Shown piece after piece: positions 20,090 through 25,847 of a DNA stretch of 31,519 nt. A model generated the notes under the pieces. The model was not told where the DNA came from, searched no databases, and was given only the letters and a program-made list of their open reading frames with translations. Made by a program: the position numbers and the translations under genes. Within the stretch, counting starts at the first letter, position 1. Every line of letters begins with the position of its first letter. The DNA is from a virus. The stretch lies in IMG/VR virus record IMGVR_UViG_3300042514_001038, positions 1-31,519 of that record; one strand, 5' to 3'.

Positions 20090-20308
20090 ATGTTCGCAAC
20101 AGACACATTCATCGATACCGTCCAAGGTTCTAAAAAGTATTTTGTATCCGCTTTCATTACTGATGAAAAGATTCGCAAGCCATTAAATGCATTTGTTGAT
20201 GCACAAACTGCATTCACAAAACAAATCTTCAAATCATTTACTGAAGTTTCGAAACATATAACAGACGAAGCTACAAATGCTGTTCAAAAAGCGGCTAAAG
20301 CTGTCTAA
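20090..20308 (+). CDS. phasin-like protein, 72 aa
   Basis: A fully helical small protein with FVDAQTAFTKQIFKSFTEV and a following amphipathic Ala/Lys helix, the pattern of phasins (PhaP), which coat polyhydroxyalkanoate granules. It is shorter than cellular phasins (usually 110-190 aa) and lacks their C-terminal coiled coil. It has its own promoter, long leader and the best ribosome site nearby (TTTAGGAGAAAAAA), so it may be highly expressed. It could mobilise or bind storage granules of the host. Family call by pattern only. Confidence 0.6.
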   Translation: MFATDTFIDTVQGSKKYFVSAFITDEKIRKPLNAFVDAQTAFTKQIFKSFTEVSKHITDEATNAVQKAAKAV

Positions 20309-20324
20309 ATAATTGGAGACAAAC

Positions 20325-20411
20325 ATGTCTTTAATTAAACAAACATTGGAAATGATTTGCGATTTTCTAACTGAATTTCGTAAGAATCCAAAGAATACAG
20401 GAATGTACTAA
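20325..20411 (+). CDS. small peptide, 28 aa
   Basis: A short frame (MSLIKQTLEMICDFLTEF then a basic end) behind a clear TTGGAGAC site. It sits between the phasin-like gene and the next small coiled-coil gene. Function unknown. Confidence 0.5.
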   Translation: MSLIKQTLEMICDFLTEFRKNPKNTGMY

Positions 20412-20412
20412 A

Positions 20413-20577
20413 ATGCAAGAAAAAATTGAACAAGAATTTGATAAGATGATTGCTGAAATGCAAGCATTGGAAAAAAGAATTCAAGAATTGAATGTTAGTG
20501 GTATTCGTGTGAACGAAGAATTATCCGCAACAGTTGAAATTTTAAAGAATCAGATTGATGCCGTGACACCTAAATAA
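20413..20577 (+). CDS. coiled-coil peptide, 54 aa
   Basis: Heptad-like Ile/Leu/Met spacing from residue 4 to 50 (EQEFDKMIAEMQALEKRIQE) predicts one coiled coil. It starts one base after the previous stop. With the phasin-like protein it could form a granule- or oligomer-related set; that is a guess from position. Confidence 0.55.
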   Translation: MQEKIEQEFDKMIAEMQALEKRIQELNVSGIRVNEELSATVEILKNQIDAVTPK

Positions 20578-20604
20578 ATCATCTGAAACAATTCTGGTTT
20601 TATT

Positions 20605-20742
20605 ATGGACAATTTTGAGTTATTCCTGGAACAGGTAAAGATATATCAAGAAATCGAAGAACGCCGAAAAAAGAGGCTTTATGCCTTGACATTCGGCGTT
20701 TTTTGTTTTATAATGTCAGTTGGGTTTTATTTTTTTTATTGA
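20605..20742 (+). CDS. single-pass membrane peptide, 45 aa
   Basis: A charged N-terminal helix (YQEIEERRKKRLYAL) is followed by a hydrophobic membrane segment rich in Phe/Tyr. The coding part contains the hairpin and promoter at 20660-20714, so gene and signals overlap. No good ribosome site is visible, which lowers confidence. Confidence 0.45.
   Translation: MDNFELFLEQVKIYQEIEERRKKRLYALTFGVFCFIMSVGFYFFY
20660..20714 (+). promoter_or_regulatory. overlapping terminator and promoter
   Basis: AACGCCGAA (20660-20668) pairs perfectly with TTCGGCGTT (20692-20700), followed by Ts. TTGACA (20686-20691) touches the 3' arm and TATAAT (20709-20714) follows at 17 nt. It drives the 102-aa gene at 20752. 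Confidence 0.65.
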
Positions 20743-20751
20743 GAGGTTATT

Positions 20752-21060
20752 ATGTCTACATTCGTTGAAGTTAATTCGATTGCACCTAAAAACTGCAAAC
20801 TCATTGTCAATCTTGACAATATCATTGAGATTGCTCCACTTGTTGCTGGTGGTTGTGTTCTTTATTTCTCCGCAATTGAAGCTGGCGGTCCACGTACCAT
20901 GACGGTATCTGATGACTATAAAGCATTCATGCAATTTGCAATGCAAACAGTTTCTGCTGATGATATTGCGAAACGTTTTCCCAAAGCAAAGCCTAATATG
21001 TCAAACATCAAAGCACAAGAGGAAGGCAAGGGTGTTGAGTTTGATATTCCAAAATTATAA
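20752..21060 (+). CDS. hypothetical protein, 102 aa
   Basis: The N-terminal half is beta-rich (LIVNLDNIIEIAPLVAGG), then a helix and a charged tail (KAKPNMSNIKAQEEGKG). No family recognised. GAGAGGTTATT precedes the ATG and a strong promoter lies just upstream. Confidence 0.65.
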   Translation: MSTFVEVNSIAPKNCKLIVNLDNIIEIAPLVAGGCVLYFSAIEAGGPRTMTVSDDYKAFMQFAMQTVSADDIAKRFPKAKPNMSNIKAQEEGKGVEFDIPKL

Positions 21061-21065
21061 AATAA

Positions 21066-21353
21066 ATGAATAATTTATTTTTAGGTATATTTGGATGGAT
21101 CAAAGATGATTATCGTACTCATCCTATTCGGTTTGCTATTGAGTTGCTTGCTTGGGCTATTTCTATTGGCTGTTCGATCACCATGGCTCTTACTGTGCCT
21201 AACCCACCACTTTTGGCGTTATACCCTATCTGGATTATTGGTTGTTCTCTGTATGCTTGGGCTGCTTATACTAGGAAATCTTTTGGGATGCTTGCTAACT
21301 ACATGTTACTTGTAACAATTGATTCAGTTGGTTTGATAAGAATGATTATGTGA
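21066..21353 (+). CDS. three-helix membrane protein, 95 aa
   Basis: Hydrophobic segments at about residues 22-43, 47-66 and 75-93 predict three membrane helices, after an amphipathic N-terminus. Similar short membrane proteins occur next to replication genes in other T4-like phages, as far as I recall, without known role. Confidence 0.6.
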   Translation: MNNLFLGIFGWIKDDYRTHPIRFAIELLAWAISIGCSITMALTVPNPPLLALYPIWIIGCSLYAWAAYTRKSFGMLANYMLLVTIDSVGLIRMIM

Positions 21354-21364
21354 GTTATATGTAG

Positions 21365-21547
21365 ATGAAGTACAAACTTAATCAATATCTGAAATATTGG
21401 TGGAGCCTATGGGCAAAAGCGTTAGGTGAAAAAGCACATCCCAATGACCACAAAGCCGATAAGGTTGCCATCATACGCACTCTTATTGTATTATTGTATA
21501 TCATCACAAATTTTTTTATTATTGCAGGCGTAATCCGCCATTGGTGA
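21365..21547 (+). CDS. single-pass membrane protein, 60 aa
   Basis: A basic, Trp-rich N-terminal part (LKYWWSLWAKALGEKAH) and one membrane helix (TLIVLLYIITNFFIIAGVI). No ribosome site is obvious. Follows another membrane protein, with which it may act. Confidence 0.5.
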   Translation: MKYKLNQYLKYWWSLWAKALGEKAHPNDHKADKVAIIRTLIVLLYIITNFFIIAGVIRHW

Positions 21548-21551
21548 AAAC

Positions 21552-22097
21552 ATGAACATCTTTTATCTTGACCCACATCCAAAAACTTGTGCTGAGATGC
21601 ATATCTCAAAACATGTTGTAAAAATGATTATTGAGTATGCACAACTTATGTCTACTGCACACCGTGTACTTGACGGTGAAGAATACATCGATGCATCATC
21701 TGGCCGTAAAATCAAACGCTGGCGCCTTGATGATGAACGTGAGCAACAGTTGATGAAAGCCTCACACATCAATCATCCTTCTGCTATCTGGTGCCGTGAA
21801 AATCTTGCAAACTATATGTGGCTCTACCGCATGTGGCTACACTTGCTAGAAGAATACACGTTTCGTTACGGTAAAATTCATGCATGTGCAAGGCTCAAAG
21901 ATGCCCTCCGTTTTCCTCCAACCAAAATTGCAATCGGTGACTTCACTGAACCGACACCAGCGATGCCAAATGATATAAAAATTCCAGGTAATTCCTTGGC
22001 GTCTTATCACAACTACTACAATATTTCGAAGCGTGGCTTTGCAACATGGCAAGGCAAAATCAATTCACGCCCAACTCCAACATGGTATCAACAATGA
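21552..22097 (+). CDS. conserved phage protein, 181 aa, unknown function
   Basis: Begins MNIFYLDPHPKTCAEMHISK, then KHVVKMIIEYAQLMSTAHR, later HPSAIWCRENLANYMWLY and a final HNYYNISKRGF-type aromatic block. This arrangement with paired His residues is typical of a protein family widespread in T4-like marine and freshwater phages that has no assigned function. The gene ends in an ATGA overlap with the MazG-like gene. Confidence 0.65.
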   Translation: MNIFYLDPHPKTCAEMHISKHVVKMIIEYAQLMSTAHRVLDGEEYIDASSGRKIKRWRLDDEREQQLMKASHINHPSAIWCRENLANYMWLYRMWLHLLEEYTFRYGKIHACARLKDALRFPPTKIAIGDFTEPTPAMPNDIKIPGNSLASYHNYYNISKRGFATWQGKINSRPTPTWYQQ

Positions 22098-22363
22098 GAA
22101 ATACACAAACGGTGATGGCCGTACTTCAGGAAGAATGTGCAGAAGTGATTCAAGCTGTATCTAAAATCAATCGTTTTGGTATGCACGGTGAATGGCAAGG
22201 CGTCACAAATAGACAGTCACTTGTTACAGAGATTGGTGATGTTTTAGCAATTATCAAAGTATTGATGGAAGAAACCGATATAAATATCACTGAGAACGAT
22301 TTAAATGTCGCCATTCAGGCCAAACTTAAAAAACTTGAAATATTTTTACCATATGATACTTGA
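22094..22363 (+). CDS. mazG: MazG-like NTP pyrophosphohydrolase
   Basis: The helical core has LQEECAEVIQAVSKI (Glu13, Glu14, Glu17) and LVTEIGDVLAIIKVL (Glu46, Asp49), the metal-binding ExxE and ExxD pairs of all-alpha NTP pyrophosphatases. At 89 aa it is a single minimal domain. Phage MazG proteins hydrolyse (d)NTPs; a role in cleaning nucleotide pools or in lowering ppGpp has been discussed. The ATG at 22094 forms the usual ATGA junction; in-frame ATGs at 22046 and 22082 are less likely. Confidence 0.75.
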   Translation: MRNTQTVMAVLQEECAEVIQAVSKINRFGMHGEWQGVTNRQSLVTEIGDVLAIIKVLMEETDINITENDLNVAIQAKLKKLEIFLPYDT

Positions 22364-22934
22364 TAATTTTTTCCCATCTACGATTGGTCGAGAAGACCAT
22401 CCAGAATGGGTTGATGTTCTTTTACCTAAAGTGAAGAACTATTTCGAAACACAACCATCGAATCAAGATTTTTATGCGAATGGTAAGACCACGCATAACA
22501 TGAACTTAGATTTGCCTACGCATCCGGACTATGCCGAATTCTGTCAATTCATTATGGGTAAGGGTCGCAACTTTCTGGAACTACAAGGTTACGATCCAGG
22601 TCCAATCAAATTTAATCCATACTTCTTTTTGAATCATTTCAAAGAAGGTTCGGCACATCCAAAACATGTACACTCACAATGTACTATCTCAGGTATTTTC
22701 TACCTGCAAACACCACCAGGCTCCGCTGACATTAGGTTTTCACCTAATCAACCATTCAGAGATTTCTTTGATTACATGTTTCATGTAAAAGATCCAACCA
22801 ACTGGTACGCATACAAACACTTTGATTACAAACCATATCCAGGTCTCTTGATGATGTGGCCTGCATGGCTTTACCATGAAGTGATGCCAAATCAATCCAC
22901 CGATCCACGTATTTCAATTGTATTTAATTTATAA
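22353..22934 (+). CDS. 2OG-Fe(II) oxygenase-like protein, 193 aa
   Basis: This is like the TIGR02466 family of phage oxygenases. HPKHVHSQCTISGIFYLQTP holds the metal ligands (His102/105/107 region), WPAWLYHEVMPN holds the distal His175, and DPRISIVFNL the 2OG-binding Arg186. It is a different subfamily from the oxygenase at 701. The substrate is unknown. It overlaps the MazG gene by 11 nt and the next gene by one base. Confidence 0.75.
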   Translation: MILDNFFPSTIGREDHPEWVDVLLPKVKNYFETQPSNQDFYANGKTTHNMNLDLPTHPDYAEFCQFIMGKGRNFLELQGYDPGPIKFNPYFFLNHFKEGSAHPKHVHSQCTISGIFYLQTPPGSADIRFSPNQPFRDFFDYMFHVKDPTNWYAYKHFDYKPYPGLLMMWPAWLYHEVMPNQSTDPRISIVFNL

Positions 22935-23215
22935 TGCCTACCTACACATTCAAAAACTCAAACACAGGTGAAGTTGAGGAACATATTCTTAAACTATCCG
23001 AATACGATAAATTCAAAGAAGATAACACACATCTGGAGCGTTACTTTGCTTCGGAAGATTTGCCTAGGTTCTCCGATGCGGCTCGTATGAGCGTTCCAGG
23101 AACCAAGTCTTACGATTCTGCATTCGAGAAAGGGGTTATTCAACGTATTAAAGAGTCTGTCCCAGGAAACACGTTAGCAAAATCACACAAAACGAAAATG
23201 GGCAGGGAATGGTAA
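22934..23215 (+). CDS. conserved phage protein, FmdB-like start, 93 aa
   Basis: MPTYTFKNSNTGEVEEHI resembles the first strand pair of FmdB-type zinc ribbons, but no cysteine pairs follow, so the zinc site is missing. The C-terminal half is basic and probably unstructured. Similar proteins stand beside replication genes in cyanophages, as far as I recall. Confidence 0.6.
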   Translation: MPTYTFKNSNTGEVEEHILKLSEYDKFKEDNTHLERYFASEDLPRFSDAARMSVPGTKSYDSAFEKGVIQRIKESVPGNTLAKSHKTKMGREW

Positions 23216-23238
23216 TCAACTAACAACAAGGGGTATTA

Positions 23239-24009
23239 ATGGCCAGTAGAAAATCTCCGGTACAAAAAAGAAATGATGTTATTAGTATGGATGAATATAC
23301 ACATACACATCAACCGGCAATAAACAATACACTAAAAATCAAATTAGATCATCTAAAAACGTTTGAGCCATTAACAGAAAATCAAAGGTTATTCTTTGAT
23401 GCATACAAAAGAGGAGACTATTTCTTAGCACTCCATGGTGTAGCAGGCACCGGAAAAACATTCTGTGCATTGTATAAGGCACTAGAAGAAGTTCTCGATA
23501 AAAATAATCCATTTAAGAAAGTTATCATTGTTCGTTCTGCCGTACAAGGTCGGGAAATCGGTCACTTGCCAGGTGATGTAACGGAGAAAATGGAGATTTA
23601 TCAACAACCATATGTTCAAATTTGTGATACACTTTTTGGTAGAAAAGATGGTTATCAAAGGTTGGCTGAACAAGGTTTTGTAGAATTCATCTCAACCTCA
23701 TTCATTCGGGGTATGTCATTTGATGATGCAATTATTATTGTGGATGAAATGCAGAACATGACATTCGAGGAAATTGATACTGTAATGACACGTGTTGGTT
23801 ACCGTTCAAAGATTATTTGGTGTGGTGATTACCGCCAAACAGACTTAAACAAGAAGAAGAATGATGTATCTGGTATTCTCAAATTCTTTGATGTTGCATA
23901 TCACATGAAAGCATTTACAAAGATTGAATTTACTGTTGATGATATCGTCCGTAGTTCTCTCGTTAAAGATTACATTATTGCCAAACTTAAATATGAGGAT
24001 GCAGAATGA
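23239..24009 (+). CDS. phoH: PhoH-like ATPase, 256 aa
   Basis: Walker A GVAGTGKT (67-74) and Walker B IIIVDEMQN (165-173) frame a RecA-type ATPase with the PhoH signature RSAVQGREIGHLPGD and WCGDYRQTD. PhoH proteins are frequent in T4-like phages and may act as RNA helicases or nucleases; they are used as marker genes. The ribosome site is AAGGGG. ATGA overlap with the next gene. Confidence 0.85.
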   Translation: MASRKSPVQKRNDVISMDEYTHTHQPAINNTLKIKLDHLKTFEPLTENQRLFFDAYKRGDYFLALHGVAGTGKTFCALYKALEEVLDKNNPFKKVIIVRSAVQGREIGHLPGDVTEKMEIYQQPYVQICDTLFGRKDGYQRLAEQGFVEFISTSFIRGMSFDDAIIIVDEMQNMTFEEIDTVMTRVGYRSKIIWCGDYRQTDLNKKKNDVSGILKFFDVAYHMKAFTKIEFTVDDIVRSSLVKDYIIAKLKYEDAE

Positions 24010-24254
24010 GTACCGAACATGATAAAATCAAACACAGCAAACGCATTCATGCTGATGAAACGGCAATAAAAAAACAGGTGAAGATTGCAAAGTCTCATGG
24101 TATTGAAGTGAAAGAGCCACACAAGCTGGCGAAACACCATGCATTAGACTGTGGTCGACCTGGTTGTATCATGTGTGGAAATCCACGCAAAATTTGGAAA
24201 GAAGAAACGATACAAGAGAAACGTTTCAAACAGATTGAGGTTGAATTAGAATAA
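24006..24254 (+). CDS. small Cys-cluster protein, 82 aa
   Basis: A basic helical N-terminus with several His residues is followed by DCGRPGCIMCGNPRKI, a C-x4-C-x2-C cluster that probably binds zinc, and a charged helix. Such short proteins occur in many phages without assigned function. It lies between PhoH and the nuclease. Confidence 0.65.
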   Translation: MSTEHDKIKHSKRIHADETAIKKQVKIAKSHGIEVKEPHKLAKHHALDCGRPGCIMCGNPRKIWKEETIQEKRFKQIEVELE

Positions 24255-24255
24255 T

Positions 24256-24915
24256 ATGTTTACACATTGCCCACCAATGGTCCTTCCTGACCTAAAATCG
24301 GAAACACACTCTGACGGTAAACGTTATTACACCTCTCCGAGCGGTAAGCGTTTACCATCGGTCACGACCGTTGTTGGTGCAATGAAAAAGCAAGCCATCA
24401 TGGAATGGCGGAATCGTGTTGGTGAAGTAGAAGCCAACCGAATTTCAAAACTTGCCACCGGTCGTGGAAATCGTGTGCATGATCTTGCAGAACGGTATCT
24501 AAAGAATGAAAAGATTGATTGGGTTCGTGAAATGCCTGATGCTGTGGAGATGTTTCGCACACTGATTCCACACATACAAAAAATCAATAATATACATTAC
24601 ATAGAACAAGCACTCTGGTCTGAACGCATCGGTCTGGCTGGTCGTGTTGACCTGATTGCTGAATGGGATGGTGTTCTATCGGTTATTGACTTTAAAACAT
24701 CGAAAAAGATTAAGAAATCGGAAGACATTCAAGATTATTTTGCACAATGTACTGCATATTCTGGAATGTATGAGGAACATGTTGGTGTCTCCATTGACCA
24801 GATTGTGATTGTTATGGCTGTGGAAAATGAAAGTCCACTCATTTTTATTGAGAAAACTGATGACCACATCGGAACATTAGTGGAACATATTGATTTTTAC
24901 CATAAAAACTCTTGA
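24256..24915 (+). CDS. PD-(D/E)XK exonuclease (RecB/Cas4-like), 219 aa
   Basis: Core residues are His75/Glu79 in NRVHDLAERYL, Asp132 in GRVDLIAEWD, and Asp145-x-Lys147 in VIDFKTSKK, the order of RecB/Cas4/MGME1-type nucleases. LPSVTTVVGA near residue 33 is the usual N-terminal block. In T4-like phages it may process DNA ends in recombination or replication. Its TGA stop is part of the TTGACA -35 box of the tmRNA promoter. Confidence 0.8.
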   Translation: MFTHCPPMVLPDLKSETHSDGKRYYTSPSGKRLPSVTTVVGAMKKQAIMEWRNRVGEVEANRISKLATGRGNRVHDLAERYLKNEKIDWVREMPDAVEMFRTLIPHIQKINNIHYIEQALWSERIGLAGRVDLIAEWDGVLSVIDFKTSKKIKKSEDIQDYFAQCTAYSGMYEEHVGVSIDQIVIVMAVENESPLIFIEKTDDHIGTLVEHIDFYHKNS

Positions 24916-24940
24916 CAACTAAATAAAGAACCTTTATAAT
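24912..24940 (+). promoter_or_regulatory. strong promoter of the tmRNA gene
   Basis: TTGACA (24912-24917), 17 nt, TATAAT (24935-24940): full sigma70 consensus. Transcription should start near 24947. It is among the strongest promoters in the window, as suits a stable RNA. Confidence 0.8.
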
Positions 24941-24947
24941 AAAGGTT

Positions 24948-25011
24948 ATGGTTGTATGAAGCAACTAGAAACGGATTCAAGACGCGGGGGCAGTGCCCGC
25001 CAGGTCCACCA
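24948..25011 (+). ncRNA. ssrA: tmRNA acceptor piece
   Basis: GATTCAA (P2 strand, 24974-24980), then T-stem GCGGG (24984-24988), loop GGCAGTG, CCCGC (24996-25000), acceptor strand CAGGTCC, and ACCA (25008-25011). The spacing matches the 3' end of E. coli tmRNA exactly, with discriminator A and encoded CCA. A small GTTG/CAAC hairpin may lie at the 5' end. Only the T-loop sequence is atypical. Confidence 0.8.
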
Positions 25012-25023
25012 CAAGGATTTTAT

Positions 25024-25182
25024 GTGGATGATACAGATAAACTAAAAGAGTTACAAGAAAACTTGGCCAAGGATCTAGTTCAACTAGAACAGAATAAATC
25101 AGTAACTGAAAATCAGTTAGATGATATAACCGAAATATACTCTAAAGTTTATGATATCGTTTCCAAAATAAAATCTTTATGA
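25024..25182 (+). CDS. 52-aa coiled-coil ORF inside the tmRNA intervening segment
   Basis: A GTG at 25024 stands 7 nt after AAGGA and opens a frame ending at 25182, two bases before the tmRNA coding piece. The product is a charged heptad-patterned helix (DKLKELQENLAKDLVQLEQ and further). The frame is also open upstream to a TTG at 24952, but that would read through the acceptor piece. If translated, the message is either the unprocessed precursor or the excised spacer. Codon composition looks like a real gene; function unknown. Confidence 0.5.
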   Translation: MDDTDKLKELQENLAKDLVQLEQNKSVTENQLDDITEIYSKVYDIVSKIKSL

Positions 25183-25183
25183 T

Positions 25184-25356
25184 GGGCCTGACACAGGATC
25201 GATTGGGTCAAGAGTACAGAAGTGGACAACTCACCAGAGTAGGTGTAAAAACTAAATCAAAGTAAAAGCAAACGAAAGTCGCTTTTTGATGGCTGCTTGA
25301 TAGCCATCTAGGGTTTTTGACAGTTTATCCTCGTAACAGAATTAAACTGTCTTTTT
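25184..25356 (+). ncRNA. ssrA: tmRNA coding piece with tag ANESRFLMAA
   Basis: Acceptor strand GGGCCTG (25184-25190), D-region ACACAGGATCGA, P2 strand TTGGGTC, about 58 nt that should hold pseudoknot PK1 (not resolved), then A-rich AAAGTAAAA and resume codon GCA at 25268. Ten codons give ANESRFLMAA, close to the betaproteobacterial ANDERFALAA, then two stops (25298-25303). GATGGCT/AGCCATC (25288-25308) puts the stop codon in a hairpin loop, as helix P5 does. AGGG (25310-25313) with TCCT (25328-25331) and GACAGTTTA with TAAACTGTC form an H-type pseudoknot, followed by five Ts as terminator. Confidence 0.8.
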
Positions 25357-25731
25357 GGTATATTGATTGTTTGATGATTTACCCACTTTGGCCTTGGACA
25401 TTTTCTGCAAAGTTTCTTTTGAGTAAATGTTCTTTTTGCCCTTATTCCAAGGTGATGAACCGGAAGGACGACCATTTTTTAGATTGTAGTATTTTTTACC
25501 GAATTCAGATTCTTTAATCATGCGAAGAAATCTAGCTTCCTCTTTTATAGCAGACTTCCTATCATTAAAGGTTTTGATTATTTTACGTTTGAAGTCGTTG
25601 GGTCTATATTGATGTTCTCCGTTAAACCAGCGTGATGAAGACACATAACTATCTGCTATGTCACCCTCATGCACACCAACATAGAACATTTTTCGGCTTT
25701 TGTCGAACCAGACGTATAAAAAGTATTGCAT
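25342..25731 (-). CDS. GIY-YIG endonuclease with NUMOD-like tail, 129 aa
   Basis: The N-terminus FLYVWFDKSRKMFYVGVHEGD fits a GIY-YIG domain in which GIY has become LYVW and YIG is YVG. SSSRWF and a downstream Glu/Arg helix follow. The C-terminus (SPWNKGKKNIYSKETLQKMS) is a NUMOD3-type DNA-binding motif of free-standing homing endonucleases such as T4 Seg proteins. A strong GGAGG precedes the ATG. The gene is antisense to its neighbours and its last codons overlap the tmRNA pseudoknot by 10 nt. It lies between the two pseudoknot copies, which points to insertion. Confidence 0.75.
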   Translation of the reverse strand: MQYFLYVWFDKSRKMFYVGVHEGDIADSYVSSSRWFNGEHQYRPNDFKRKIIKTFNDRKSAIKEEARFLRMIKESEFGKKYYNLKNGRPSGSSPWNKGKKNIYSKETLQKMSKAKVGKSSNNQYTKKTV

Positions 25732-25759
25732 TATAATCCTCCAAGATATAATGTATTTA

Positions 25760-25828
25760 GCAAATGCGAACTTTCAAGAACGCATTTGCAGGGTTTCGGT
25801 TGGTTTCCTCGTAACAGAATAACCAACC
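25760..25828 (+). ncRNA. second copy of the tmRNA-type hairpin and pseudoknot
   Basis: GCAAATGCG (25760-25768) pairs perfectly with CGCATTTGC (25781-25789). Then AGGGTTT (25790-25796) is followed by GGTTGGTT (25798-25805), the 15-nt loop TCCTCGTAACAGAAT and AACCAACC (25821-25828). Loop and AGGGTTT are identical to the tmRNA copy at 25310-25351, while the stem is entirely different yet fully paired. The AGGG/TCCT pairing is again possible. It lies in the leader of the SleB-like gene and could be a displaced tmRNA pseudoknot or a regulator. Confidence 0.7.
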
Positions 25829-25847
25829 ACCACAACGAAAGGAAATA

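Larger units (their letters stand above)
24948..25356 (+). ncRNA. ssrA: circularly permuted tmRNA gene (ssrA)
   Basis: The order is promoter, acceptor piece ending in CCA (25011), intervening segment, coding piece beginning GGGCCTG (25184). The 5' end GGGCCTG pairs over 7 bp with CAGGTCC (25001-25007), including the alanine identity pair G3-U70. Next to it TTGGGTC (25203-25209) pairs with GATTCAA (24974-24980) as helix P2. The D-loop part keeps GGATCGA, as in bacterial tmRNA (GGATTCGA). The tag starts at 25268 and encodes ANESRFLMAA, then TGA TAG. tmRNA rescues stalled ribosomes, and permuted genes yield two-piece RNAs. The odd point is the T-loop GGCAGTG instead of TTCAANN. The exact 5' and 3' ends are estimates. 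Confidence 0.85.

Noticed and set aside
22277-22285. TATAAATA-like word as a T4 late promoter
   Set aside because: It lies inside the MazG-like gene in mid-operon and is likely chance; no other late-promoter word is placed before a gene in the window.
25179-25265. A 28-codon frame starting ATGATG right after the coiled-coil ORF
   Set aside because: It coincides with the tmRNA coding piece (acceptor strand, D-region, P2 and PK1 region), which explains the sequence better.
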